A program made the translations under genes and the position numbers. Below are positions 1 through 10,488 of a stretch of DNA of 30,101 nucleotides, in pieces. Source of the DNA: Pleurotus ostreatus/Saccharomyces cerevisiae fusant (taxonomy: Eukaryota; Opisthokonta). The stretch lies in assembly GCA_024196135.1 (NCBI GenBank), contig JAMQCK010000299.1, forward strand, positions 1 to 30,101, read 5' to 3'. The notes beneath the pieces were generated by a model that was not told where the DNA came from, searched no databases, and saw only the letters and a program-made list of their open reading frames with translations. Position 1 is the stretch's first letter, and every line of letters starts with the position of its first letter.

Positions 1-165
1 GCTACGGCTCGACATTGGGAACTATCGCCCCGCGCAACACATCCGATCTTGGTGTCGCGTCTCCGCCGCCGAAGGCGCGAGCTCCAGACGTGATGAGGAA
101 GCTGGGGATCAGGTGCGGTGCGCGAGCTTGACGCGATGGCCATCGACTGGAGAGGCGACAAAAGG
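1..165. repeat. left copy of a diverged direct repeat
   Basis: Positions 1 to about 165 resemble 5104 to about 5275 in the same orientation. Shared blocks include ACGGCTCGA, GGAACTA, the ATC(C)GATCTTG region, GAAGGCGCGA and CTTG-CGCGA-GGCCA. Identity is only moderate with small indels, so the copies are old. They lie outside the inverted repeats of the transposon at 316-5060. Without the insertion they would sit roughly 350 bp apart, so the transposon appears to have landed inside or beside an older tandem duplication or dispersed repeat. Confidence 0.55.
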
Positions 166-307
166 CGGAGGAAGAGGCGCGCGAGAGCGGGGCGGGTCGC
201 GCGAAAGGGGAGGACACGTCCTCTTGACGCGGATGGGGGCGCGCACGCGGCCGCAGTAGGTCGCAAGGATGAGGAAGGATAGTGCGCGGTGGATTGAAGC
301 CGTTGGG

Positions 308-315
308 GAGGTTGA
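308..315. repeat. 8-bp target-site duplication, left copy
   Basis: GAGGTTGA directly abuts the left inverted repeat. The identical 8-mer abuts the right inverted repeat at 5061-5068. A perfect 8-bp duplication is expected for P-type and hAT-type transposition. Confidence 0.9.
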
Positions 316-432
316 CAAGGGGTGGCCGATCATAAAATTCCGTACATCGTCCGAGTCGCGTGAAACTCGCGTGCACGCGCCTCATGGCTGATGTTCCGGA
401 GCCGAGGCAGTGCGTGGGCGATGCGAACGGTC
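316..432 (+). repeat. left terminal inverted repeat of the transposon
   Basis: The outer end begins CAAGGGGTGGCCGATC. The first 79 bp (316-394) are a perfect inverted match to the right end. After one indel and a few mismatches, similarity continues to about 432. The match stops exactly at the target-site duplication. Confidence 0.93.
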
Positions 433-552
433 ACACGTCATTGGGCAGTGTCACGCTCCTTTTCTCTAACCACCACGACGACGACCGACTGGCCTTCGAA
501 TTCTCGCCAACGCACATCGATTCCTCACGTACAGCTAGCGTTCTGTATCCAT

Positions 553-3500
553 ATGGAACCCACGCCACCACCTCAGCCCTCTATATACAGTCCTTCATGT
601 ACTTCTCAGTACTCTCGCATCTATCACTACCAACCCGCGTCCACTTACGTCGCACCTTATCGGGGCGCTTTCGCCACGAACCAGAATACATTTCCGCGAG
701 CGCACCAGCGCTCCGCGCTGCATCCGATATGGAATCAGACCCGAGAATCAGTGCTGACAAACCGTGGCTCGTCCCCCCGACTTCCCTGTAAAGGGCGCAA
801 ACTCGGTTGGGGATCGGTGTTCTATAGGACATTTCCCCTCCCCGTGTTCGATCCCTCTATAGAGGGAACACGATTTACACTCTCGAACGTCGGTGGGGAT
901 CCTAACGACATTGTAGTCACCTCCAAGCGCTGCGAAGGATGGGCCTCCGAAGACGGGGGACCCTGTAAATCATGCGCGGGCACTACAGCCTACACCGACC
1001 ACCTACAGAGCCTAGCTGCACGGGGAGTAGGTGTTGATTCTTACGCTACGCTCCTGCAGAAACTCGAGGACCTGCAGTTCACGTACACGGAGCTCAATCT
1101 GAAGGTATGCTTCCAGGGTCTTGGTATAATTCGTTTTACTGACATGTTATAGCACCTCAACCTCAAGAAGCACACGGAATCGACGAAGCGCGACCTTGAC
1201 GCGTACGAGGAACTCGTCGACTTCGTCGCCGAGCACGAGTCCATCCCAGCTGTTCACCGGGTTTTCAGGACTTCACGGAACAATGGTGATGGACCGAACG
1301 GCCTACTCAAGCGCCTCAGGGCGGCAGCGGACGGTACTTACCGCTCCCGCAACTACAGCGAGGACGATCACGACCTGTCCGTCTTGCTGTACCTTCTCGG
1401 CGGCGCTGCTGCCGTGCACGCTGTCCATCGCTCTCACATCGCCTTACCCGCGCTCGAAACGACCCGAAAGCAGCGAAGCGAGCGGTCTTTGAAAATTTCT
1501 GCGTGCGGGCTTTCCGTCTGGGATGCGATAGCGAACATCTCGAGTGGCTTCCGACCTCAAGGACCCAAACCCGCGCCACCGAGACGTGTCGGCATCTCTC
1601 TCGCTATAGACGAAGTCGCGGGGAATGGACGACTTTGCTACCTCCCTCGTACAGACGAAATCGCCGGCTTCTGTCGCGAGCATGTCAGCCGACTTGCTTC
1701 TATTCTAGTTGGCGACAATCTCACGTCTATCTGCGAAGCCGCGCGAGCCCTCTGGAAGGACGAAGTCCATGTAGGCAAGGAATTTACCTGCGCTGCCATA
1801 TCACCGCATTCTATGAGCCAGTACGGCGCCCGCCCCATCCTCCTTTCGCCCACATGCAAGCAAGGCACCGTGGCGGACCAGGTCTCGCTAATTTCGACGT
1901 GCATCCAGGCGTGGAAGCGATCCGAGTGGGGCGAGCGATGGACCGGCCCCCTGTGGTCCATCTCTTCAGATGGTGATGCAACGAGGCGTGCTGCCTTATA
2001 CGCTCTGCTCATGCACCGCAACCTCGTCGAGGATACGAGCCTCTACAGGCGTCTCCGAGGCTGTGTTGGCTTGAATCTGCGCGTAGGCGAGGACGACATA
2101 GTCATGGATTTCGATTACAAGCACGTCTTCAAGCGTAAGTCGTGGAATTTTCTCTCTCGTACATGCTGTACTAATTCAACATGCATTGCTTGCAGGCCTT
2201 TGTACGCTTTTCTGCTCGAAGAAGGGACTCCTTGTTAAGGGGGTAGAGATCAATAAGGCGCTCTTGTCGATCTGGCTTCAGCGGCTCACCTCGCACAACT
2301 GGTCAGAGATGAGCATTCACGCTCTCTTGAACCCGAAGGATCCCCAGGACGTGCCGCGCGCGGTAATGCTCCTCTCGCGCATTGCTGAACTTTGGCATCT
2401 CGACCCGGGCTCCAATCCTTCGGACCAGCGTGTACATCAAGCTCTGTCCATTATAGGCGAAACCCTCGACGCCCTTCTTCAGCCTTACCTCAACGTACGC
2501 TTGTCGCTTTCCGCCCAACTCCAAAGTTTGGCCAAAAGCGCACATATTTTCTTCGCACTCTACCGAGAGCATAAGACATCGTTTGTCTCGAATCAGCTAT
2601 ACGGTGACCTCCAGGCCATGATCAAACACGCAATTTTCCACATCGCAAAGACGCAGGACCTTGACGAGGATCTCAAGGTCTCATTCAATATCTTCGGTAC
2701 AGACGTACTCGAAGCTCTCTTCGGTCGCTTGCGCATGCTCGGGGGACACTCCCCCAACATGGACATCTCAGTTCTTGGAGAGCGGTGTTGCGCCGCGCTT
2801 AACTTGGCTGAAATCTATCGCAGGCATCCAGAATGGGAAAGTGTGCCCGTACGTCTCAAATTCTCGCGCGGGCGCGACTACGACCACGTCTCGCCGCGGA
2901 ATTGGAGAGGCGATATTGTGGCGAAGAACTGCAATATAGAGCAGAGTTGGACCAGCGGTGCAGTAGAGGCTACGTGCACCCTTCGGAGGCATGGCATCTA
3001 CGTTGATTTCGCGGCCACCTTCACAGCGCCCGGCGTTGATCTCATGCGGCCGTTTGGCGGAAACCGCTATCCAGGAGTCGCAAAGGATGTCGACCGCTCT
3101 ATGTGCCCTGATGAAGAGGAGAGTCAGGAGTGCACTAATTTGCCGCATTCTACCACTCTCGTGACTGCTCAGGGTGAAGAGGAGACCACCGGCGACGTCC
3201 TTCCTGAAATCCCGATGCCTGAGATCTTGGACGCGCGCCTTGCGCCACCGGCGGAGATCAATACACCTCACTCTCACTGGCTACGCATTGGCGACAGAGT
3301 TCAGCACAAGAAGATGGCTGTCCGCGAGGGGTTTAATCCCGCCTGCATCGGCGATCCCAATGAAATTCACGAGCGTGTTCTCCGAGTGCGCCACCATAAT
3401 TCGACCAATGTGTGGCACCACAAGCTGCGTTTGACCTGTGAGGATGCGCTGCCAAGAGCTGAACGATTCCAGCTGAATGATCTGTTCGCTACTCTCGTGC

Positions 3501-4775
3501 GGGTATGCGGTCAGGAAGTTGCTCTCGCCGTAGCGCTCTGTACAGGGATCAAGCCAAACAGCGGGAGCGCGTCTATAGACATGGTTCCTAAAAGCGATCT
3601 ACTCATGCCGACGTCCTCATACCATCTCTCCGGACAAGTCCTCGCGCTCAAGCCCTTCTCCACGCCTGCCGAGCTGCTCTGGGCCTGGAAGTCGGACTTC
3701 ATTCCATTCGAAGCCGTCAAAACTCGGCAGACAACTTCCACACGCCTTCCTTCAGCTGCTACCTCTCAAAGCGAACTAGTTATCACCGTACCCTGTCAGC
3801 TCGCGCTGCCTCTGTCCGACGAGGCATCTAGTGTTGATATTCTGCGATTACCTCCTGATATCGCTGTTGAGATGGGCCCTGGCCTCTCATCGACCTGGCT
3901 GATTGGCGAGCGAGCCATGGTGTCTCTTCGAACTACGCTTTGGGAACGCGTCCGTCAGGAGGGCAGCTCCCTTCGTGCTGCTATTCCCACGTATGGCAAG
4001 ATACTATCCGGTAACTTCCCGTACTCAACCAGTTACGGTGAGAGGTTTCTTGTTATGAATATTATGACAAAAGCATCTAACACGTACATCTACAGGTTCG
4101 CATATTGCAGGCCGCATACAGGCGCCTCGCCCGAAGGCGAAAGAGCGCACAACCTGTCGTATCTGTGGATGGGCGATGTCAATAAAAGATTGCCATTCCC
4201 ACACGTCTCGCCATATATTACGCGCCATTTGTGGCGCGTCAGAATCGTGCCAGATCCTCGAACCGGTATGTGCCTTTCCCATTATTGGGGTAAGAAGCGC
4301 AGCTGAACCCCTACAGATATCACTGCCATATCCTTGCGGCTTTTGTGGCGGACCGTCATCTCAAGGAGGCGAGCGCGGGACGTGCAGTACGCGTATTGAC
4401 AAAGGCCAGCTTGCCTCATCTTCGTGCTCTCGTGCTCACTCATTCCGCATCCGGACCGCCTTATTATTCAAGGACGAAAAACCATCTGCAACAAACGCTC
4501 CGATACGCTGCGTTCTATGCAACGAGGTCCATTGGAAGTACAACATGGTCCGACATCTATGTGAACGCCATCCAAACTGGGAAACACTCATTCCTCGCGA
4601 CTCGGATTTTCGCACTAACATACATATCAGTGAGGAGGAAAAGCGCTGGATGGGTATCACAGGTGAAACTCGCGTAGGCCATAAGCGCCCTTCATCTTCT
4701 CCCTCGGGCACGATGACCAAGAGGCTCAGGAGCGCGTACCACGAGCAGGAAAATCGCGGCCCCGCGACCACTTAA
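553..4775 (+). CDS. transposase with RNase H-like motifs and C-terminal zinc-finger-like clusters
   Basis: Proposed exons are 553-1104, 1153-2134, 2196-4037, 4096-4265 and 4317-4775. They total 4005 nt, 1334 residues, with no frame break. Introns are 48-61 nt with GT..AG ends. The start at 553 is preferred because in-frame ATGs at 391 and 421 lie in the terminal repeat. Visible motifs are Cys127/138/141 near the N-terminus, LAIDEV (Asp337), SSDGD (Asp457), DFDYKH (Asp503/505), LFGRLRMLGG following Glu684, then CRICG (about 1146), CGFCGG (about 1189) and CVLC..H..H (1247-1267). The DE, D..H/K and E..GG order matches the catalytic layout known in P-element/THAP9 transposases. The catalytic assignment is inferred. 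The C-terminal Cys/His clusters probably bind zinc and may bind the element ends. I know similar uncharacterised proteins from Agaricomycetes. An additional upstream exon cannot be excluded. Confidence 0.8.
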
Positions 4776-4943
4776 TTACTGCACCAATCTTTACTTGAAG
4801 CATCACTTATCATCTATCCAACGGCCTGGAATCTAAGCACTACATCTCCAATTTGCGTACTATACCACTCATTATCATACAGACAACACTCCCCTTGCGT
4901 GGTATTTCGAGTTCAACCTCGGCGTGCATGTGTGACATCTATG
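4776..4943. other. 3' flank of the transposase gene inside the element
   Basis: This short AT-richer stretch between the transposase stop and the right inverted repeat presumably holds the 3' UTR and polyadenylation site. No other gene is seen. Confidence 0.5.
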
Positions 4944-5060
4944 TCACGGTTCGCACCGCCCACGCACTGCCTCGGCTCTGGACATCAGCCATGAGGCGCG
5001 TGCACGCGAGTTTCACGCGACTCGGACGATGTACGGAATTTTATGATCGGCCACCCCTTG
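4944..5060 (-). repeat. right terminal inverted repeat of the transposon
   Basis: Reverse complement of 316-432. The outermost 79 bp are identical and end ...GATCGGCCACCCCTTG. Inner divergence is limited to one indel and a handful of substitutions. Confidence 0.93.
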
Positions 5061-5068
5061 GAGGTTGA
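5061..5068. repeat. 8-bp target-site duplication, right copy
   Basis: GAGGTTGA is identical to 308-315 and starts at the first base outside the right inverted repeat. Confidence 0.9.
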
Positions 5069-5103
5069 CCCGCATGAATGCCGGAGTCTTCGCGCGGCAG
5101 GGC

Positions 5104-5275
5104 GCATGACGGCTCGAAATTAGGAACTACCGCCCGCGCGTAATACATCAATCTTGTCGCCCCGTCTTTGCAGTCCGCCACAGAAGGCGCGAATTCTCGT
5201 ACGAAGTGGGGCGAGGGGAATTGTATTTGCCGTATGCCTTGTCGCGACGGCCAGTCCAGTCGCGCGCGATTGCAT
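5104..5275. repeat. right copy of the diverged direct repeat
   Basis: Same-orientation counterpart of 1-165 (blocks GACGGCTCGA, GGAACTA, CAATCTTG, GAAGGCGCGA, CTTGTCGCGACGGCCA). Reading the minus strand gives short related peptides on both sides (VPNVEP and VPNFEP), but open frames are short and no gene is supported. Confidence 0.55.
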
Positions 5276-6839
5276 GCTGCTATTCCTTGATATTCCTTCC
5301 ATCTCCTTATCCCAGTCGAGACGTGTTGCCCCCCAGACGACGTTGTCGGACGCAGTGCATGGGCCGATCGTGAACGTGTCCTGTGATGAGATGACGGAGA
5401 CGGACGAGTTGTGATCGGGGCGGATATTGCGATGACAGCATCGTCGCGATCGACACCGACGATGCGTTGCACGAGTGAGAGACAGTCTCTTGAAGTCGTC
5501 CTCCAAATAGTGGGAACACTCGAAGGGCACATTTCGAAAGCTGACAGAAGACCTTGGATTGTTTGGAAAGGACTGTATTGCTATCTGCCCGCAGAGGCAC
5601 GTAGACTACATATATCCTAAGAGCACAAAAGACGCCGGAGTAGGCGCTCAATTTGCTTCAAGGATACATGAAGACGTAGGTCGGGTACGTCTATGATGAC
5701 GAGGCGCATGACCGCCGGGGGGCGCTGTCACGAGTGGGTATTTGTGGACGCCTCTGACTCATCTATACCGGGCTGTGCCTTAAAGCCCATGGACAACAAG
5801 TATATACAACGTTGGTAGCTTACGCATCTCTTTACCTACCTTTCTATTTAGTCCGTTGCGTTGTCGCCTTCCGGTCCGTGTCTGTGTCTGTGTCGACTGT
5901 GCCTCCGTTGCCAGTCTCTGTGCCCCCTTCCACTTTTGAAAGGCGCGTCGCTCGCCACAAGATCCTCAGACTCTCGATGTTGCCTCGAACGGCACGTATC
6001 TAGAGTTGAGGGGAAGGACGGGCGCCATTGCGCCGGCCGTCCTAGGCCAACTATAGGCACTGCTCAAATAGAGCTGCCGCCAGGTGATGATGGGCACACC
6101 GCCGCAGAGGCGCTATCGTGCTGCTAAACCACGGACTCGTTGGTGGAGTCCGCGGTCATGCCACCATTGTGATGCGCTCGGGCATCGCGCGTTCGGGGAC
6201 TCCTAACGAGGACCCGGGAGCAGCCGATAGGAGCCGTCGGAGGGAGGGGAGATGATCCAACTCCCTCGTCGGGCATGAGAAGGGACATGAGCCCCCACTA
6301 CTTGCAGGGCAAGTGTGGCGGGCGGGAACTCTGATTGACGCCCGCCGCAGGACGAGAGACGTCCGCGGAGGGCAGACGGCCGGGAACGAGATGAGAAACC
6401 AGACGAAGATTACACGATATCGAGTAAATACATGCAAATAGCTTATATACGCCTCCAGGCCGTTGTTCCGGTCTTCGGCCGTGTACCCCGTATCCTCCCA
6501 TACCACAGTGACTGCTAGAGTCGAGCTGTACCTAATACCTACAACTCGTGACATCCGCTGCCTCCACGTCGCCACCTGCCTTTGCCTCTACCGAATATCG
6601 GAGGAAGAGGAAGATAGCGGACACGAGAACGTATAGCACTAGTTTAGGTGCGCTGTATCATCTCAGAATCTCATAAATTTGCGCTAATCAGCCTAGGGTA
6701 ATAGGTTCTACTCTTGCCCCTCCCTCGCACCCCCCAGACCCCGCTCTACCCTTCCCCGCCACTTTCCTTGGTTTATAATGCATTTGATACATCTGGAGAC
6801 CTACTTTCCGCGCCTGGCGACATCGATAACCACCCCAAA
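5276..6839. other. gene-poor stretch
   Basis: About 1.5 kb without a convincing gene on either strand. Frames are short, lack splice-consistent extensions and carry no family motifs. Two small stem-loops are visible: CCACGGACTC/GAGTCCGCGG at about 6126-6152 and GGCGGGCG/CGCCCGCC at about 6317-6346. It may be decayed repeat DNA. Confidence 0.5.
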
Positions 6840-7187
6840 ATGACGCATGAAGAAGATCGGCCAAACGAGGCGATGAACGCGCGGAACACACGGGGAGGGG
6901 GCTGCCCGGTATGTGGGTACATTCAGCACTCAGATATCGACTAAATACACTGCTTTGTGCTCGCGCAGCCGAGGCGACGTGTCCGTGTGCGCGCGATTGC
7001 GCCCGCGGGGCAGCCTGATCGGCCGCCCCCTTGTGCCTCCTACCACCACGACCATGACCACTCCGATCACCCTGACGCGTCGCCGCGACTCGTGGCGACG
7101 ACGCACATTACCCTCATACCCACCAACATCAGATGCCAGCCAACACGGGCAGGTCGGCCAGCTGCGCTATCCCACCCAGCCCGATGA
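6840..7187 (+). CDS. possible small hypothetical gene, two exons
   Basis: This is a weak candidate. A TTTATAAT box lies at about 6772-6779, an ATG at 6840, and a 23-codon exon ends at 6908. A typical 60-nt intron (GTATGT, an ACTAAAT branch-like motif, GCAG) spans 6909-6968. A second exon in the same frame runs to TGA at 7185-7187, giving 95 residues. The product is basic, then His/Asp-rich (HHDHDHSDH), with no recognised domain. Other frames are also open across 6913-7593, so the downstream exon structure could differ. Only the intron signal and frame consistency support it. Confidence 0.3.
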
Positions 7188-7898
7188 CGACAATACCTGC
7201 GACGACCACAACAAGCCCGCCCAGGAGCTCTCCCCTCCAGCCGTGTCCCCCTTCGCCTACCCTCTTCCTCCTCCGACCCCCCACGCGCGCCGCGAGTCCG
7301 CAAAAAAGGCTATGGACGCCACGTTCTGCGGCCGCGCGCGCAACGCGCATCACTTCCCTCGACGACGAGCAGAGCCCCTGCGCCTGCTCTCAGTCGCGGG
7401 CTACAGTCCTTACACCCTCCCCCTCCCCATCTTCCTCTCGCGCACCTGCCCGCGCCCCCTATATGGGCTGCATGACAAAAATTTTCTGCCGGCGCTTTTC
7501 ACTACTTTTCTCATTCTTTTCATAACCCCGTATCTTTCAATGGATACACTATGTGTATATACTATCAATACATGCACTTTTCTGCAACTATAAGCCTGAG
7601 GGAGCACGACGAGCAGCGGCGGCGGCGGCGCGCGCGCAAGGCCGCGCGGTGTGCTGACTAAGCGATCGCGGCGCGCGGGAAGGCGCAGGAGAGCGCATCA
7701 ATCGCGCGCGCGCAGCGGGAGGCGGCGCGACGCTCGGAAGAGCCCGAACAGTGAGCTCGGGGGGTTGCCTGCCAGATCGGGTGCTGCCTGGAGGCGTCGC
7801 CGGCGAGATCCCGGGCACTGTGGCTGTGTAAGTAAACACTTCGTCAACTTTGCAAAAGCACGTCCTTTAACTTAAGGGGAACTTTGCAAAGGCTTTAA
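7188..7898. other. no supported gene; GC-rich arginine-encoding stretch
   Basis: The stretch mixes C-rich sequence, an AT-rich segment near 7540-7595 and a GCGC-rich segment at about 7606-7760. The GCGC-rich segment reads as Arg/Ala/Glu-rich peptide on the plus strand, interrupted by stops. It might be a decayed 5' part of the adjacent hAT transposase, but no motif proves this. Confidence 0.4.
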
Positions 7899-9299
7899 GA
7901 CATCAGCTGCGCTGGCGAGGTCGCAAAGTTCCCAGAAGCCAAGAAGATCATATCTAAGAATACAGTCATCGTCTCATTCTCCAACGGATCTCACTACTGG
8001 GGTGGCCAGCTGATGGACGACGCAAAAACGCGTCAACCGCGCACGCGATCATTGAAGCAAAACTGTGAGACACGCTGGTATGCGATTACACTGCAAGCAT
8101 TGAGCATCGAGTCCATGCGGTACATACAGTACATCTTCACCGAGAAAATGTGACTGACCTTGCAGTTCAGCGAGTCTCTTCAGGCAATTTGCGTGCAGCG
8201 CAACACCCAGAAATCCATGAAGGGCTTGTCTGCAGTGAAGAAGGAGGTCATTGGTGCGGTCTCGAATGATGCGTACTGGATCTGGCTTGACCAGATCATC
8301 AAAGTCACAAAGCCGATTGTTGACATGATTGGGAACCTCTAGTTGTGGTTGTGTATGCTTGCAGACTGCGTCTTGGAGGCCATCCGGTGTGGGAAGGAGG
8401 TTGCCGAGATGACCGCGGGTCCTGATGAAAGCGTGAGTTTTCTCATGCATGCAAAGAGTGTCTTCAATCGCCACATCGCGAAGATGATCACCCCAGTGCA
8501 TGTACTGGCCCTCTCCCTCCATCCACTCTGTCAGTCTCTTGCCATCAGCAAGGCAACGTCGTCAGGATACACTCTGGAGAGCTTGGCCAAGACAGCCCTT
8601 GGTATTATCCACAAGTGGAAGTACAAGAAGGGCCTGTCTGTCACTCATCAGCTGGTCAAGGACATGCACGAATACCATCAGGGGAAGGGGATCTGGGCGG
8701 GAGGGAAGGCCAACACTCTTACCTGGTGGCATGACCTCGCAGTTAGGGAGATAGAGCATCCGCTGAAGACGCTTGCGCTCATTCTGCACTCCATTGTCCC
8801 GCATACCGCCGAGGTCGAGCACCTCTTCTTGCAGTTGGGAGGTGTGCAGACCACGAAGCAGTGCAACCTATCTGTTGAGACATTCAAATCGCTTGGGAAG
8901 TGCTGTTCCTACTATTCCTATCAGCAATGGGACAAAGATTGTGCGCGCGGCAAACCTCGTCACTGGCAGGCTGCGCACATGGACACGCACCATACTGCGG
9001 GTGTTGATGTGGACTTCGTCCAGCAGCTGGACTCCGCATATGGTCTATGCGAGGCGCATACCGAGCAGTTTGCCTTGTCGGAGCTGGTTAAGGTGTTCGA
9101 GCACCTCTCAATAGAGACTGCAGATACTGATGAGGAGGAGTAGGGTCGGGAGATGACGGAGGGCAGTATGTTCGACTTTGGGATGCTTGATGCAGTTGCG
9201 CGGGGTGAGATATTGAGCGTGTTTGATGAGGAGGCCCCCATTGACAATGACTCGGCAGAAGCAATGTGGGATGTGAAGTCTATGATGGCCGATTTATAA
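7899..9299 (+). pseudogene. hAT-family transposase, 5'-truncated and interrupted
   Basis: Only the C-terminal half of a hAT transposase is present. Recognisable pieces are SHYWGGQL and a QNCETRWYA motif (about 7980-8080), helical insertion-domain sequence, and the hAT C-terminal dimerisation region (PHTAEVEHLFLQLGG, then CNLSVETF and YYSYQ, about 8795-8930). That region is the family hallmark. The frame is broken around 8126-8165, where no splice restores it, and by in-frame stops at 8340-8342 and 9141-9143. Homologous-looking sequence continues to TAA at 9297-9299. The N-terminal BED finger and first catalytic aspartate are missing. It is a dead relic and cannot encode an active enzyme as it stands. 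Confidence 0.85.
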
Positions 9300-9428
9300 A
9301 TGTCAGTTTAGTTAGGTTTACATGCTTGTACTTGCCAATTCTTGCCATTGTTGGACTTCTACTACTGATCCTGACCCTCAACGTCAAATACAATGCACCT
9401 GAGGCGCTATGGAACTTAAATCAACGCC
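9300..9428. other. spacer between hAT relic and non-autonomous element
   Basis: No gene seen. It may be the 3' flank of the hAT relic. A terminal repeat belonging to the relic was not found here. Confidence 0.4.
9421..9428. repeat. imperfect 8-bp target-site duplication, left
   Basis: TCAACGCC flanks the element on the left and TCGACCCC on the right, with 6 of 8 positions identical. This is consistent with an aged hAT-type duplication. Confidence 0.5.
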
Positions 9429-9446
9429 TAGGGTCTGCAACGGTAG
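9429..9446 (+). repeat. terminal inverted repeat, left
   Basis: TAGGGTCTGCAACGGTAG is a perfect inverted match to 10186-10203. Confidence 0.85.
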
Positions 9447-10185
9447 CGGTTAGACCGGTATAAACCGCCGCCGTACCGCAATTTTGCGGTTTCAAATGGA
9501 CAGTTGAAATTCTCTCGGTTTGCGGTTGAACCGCGCGGTTGCCACATGTCCTCCACGTGCGCCCTGCCCTCGCCCTGTCCGTCGCCTTGCCGTCGCCTTC
9601 ATTATTCGTCTCACCTACTTGACCGGCCAGCAAGCGCCGCGATAAGATCATCTCCTCCTTTTCTGTGTCTCTGAGGATGCAGATTCTAAAATGTTCCGAC
9701 CAGTGGCCTGGTTGGAATATTCCTGTCACATTGGTGGCCAGCTTCAAAGACAACTTAGGCTCAGCTCATGGCTCCTTTATACGGTACAGATATGGATCAA
9801 ATAATGTAACACAGTATACTCTTTATTATTGAAGCGCGCGCTGGCCTTCACGTCTTTGCTTAAGCTGAGCCGGAAAAGCTAGGCATGTGATTGGTCACGT
9901 GCCAAGCTGGCGAGAACATGCAGGAGTCTCTCTGACCTGCCGTGTAGAGCTGGCTGCGTCCTAAAGTAAAAAGAATGGCTTCTGTACACCATCAAATACT
10001 TGGACCAATATTCGAGTAGGGGTTGGTGTACAGAAATGAGAAGGAATAGGTTGTGGGCGCCTGTGGACAACACTTGGCTGTGCTTCACGTGGCAACCACG
10101 GTAAACCGCGGTTCGACCGGAAGAAAATACCGCGGTAGGCGGAGTTCGAATTTACCGTGGTATTTCTACCGGTTGCTTACCAGAT

Positions 10186-10203
10186 CTACCGTTGCAGACC
10201 CTA
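10186..10203 (-). repeat. terminal inverted repeat, right
   Basis: Exact reverse complement of 9429-9446, followed by TCGACCCC. Confidence 0.85.
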
Positions 10204-10488
10204 TCGACCCCGCCGCAAGCAGCGCCAGCAGGATTTGTGGCGCTTTCCCACGCTATATTCCGCCATATTCGGCCATATTCGGCCGTTCAGCCAAAAGCCG
10301 TTTTGCCAGGCCTTATTGGCGGAAGTCGCTCAAAATAATTCTGCTCTCAACACTAACAGTAAGGCAGTCCCGCAACACCACCCAAATGGGCCAAACCTTA
10401 TTACTAGGTGCAAAAAAACTTATACAGAGCAAATAAATATATTGCTGTCACAGATGTCCAACTTGCCAACACTACAGCATAGCAGTAA
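10204..10488. other. intergenic stretch with a short tandem repeat
   Basis: This lies between the non-autonomous element and the STE24 stop and should contain the STE24 3' UTR (minus strand). A short imperfect tandem of a GCCATATTCG-like unit lies at about 10250-10285. No gene seen. Confidence 0.5.

Larger units (their letters stand above)
316..5060 (+). mobile_element. structurally complete DNA transposon, P-element/THAP9-like by inference
   Basis: This 4745-bp element is bounded by inverted repeats of about 117 bp (the outer 79 bp identical) and a perfect 8-bp duplication, GAGGTTGA. It carries one five-exon gene in the + direction that stays open throughout. Identical outer ends, an intact frame and an undamaged duplication suggest recent insertion and possible autonomy. 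The 8-bp duplication fits the P and hAT superfamilies. The acidic and GG-containing motifs of the protein look more like P/THAP9 than hAT, and the hAT C-terminal dimerisation motif is not seen. Family assignment is inference from motifs. Confidence 0.85.
9429..10203. mobile_element. 775-bp non-autonomous hAT-like element (MITE-like)
   Basis: The ends are an 18-bp perfect inverted repeat, TAGGGTCTGCAACGGTAG (9429-9446) and its complement (10186-10203). The start TAGGGTCTGCAAC resembles known hAT termini. Inverted similarity extends more loosely about 120 bp inward to GGTTGCCACRTG on both sides, and these arms are dense in ACCGCGGT/GCGGTTT motifs. No transposase frame lies inside. Flanking 8-mers match at 6 of 8 positions. 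It probably depended on a hAT transposase in trans. The adjacent relic may be related, but its own termini are not identifiable. Confidence 0.75.

Noticed and set aside
391..552. In-frame upstream ATGs at 391 and 421 as transposase starts
   Set aside because: They lie within the terminal inverted repeat, and the intervening peptide is Thr/Ser-rich without conservation clues. The ATG at 553 is preferred.
2768..3277. Minus-strand frame of 169 codons
   Set aside because: Antisense to the transposase exon, with no motif and no splice support.
5276..6839. CRISPR, tRNA or rRNA in the gene-poor stretch
   Set aside because: No regularly spaced repeats, no TTCGANTCC-type T-arm with a matching acceptor stem, and no rRNA motifs were seen. 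CRISPR arrays are not expected in fungi.
7606..7760. GCGC-rich segment as the start of the hAT transposase
   Set aside because: The Arg/Glu/Ala peptide is compatible with a charged N-terminus, but stops interrupt it and no BED finger is visible.
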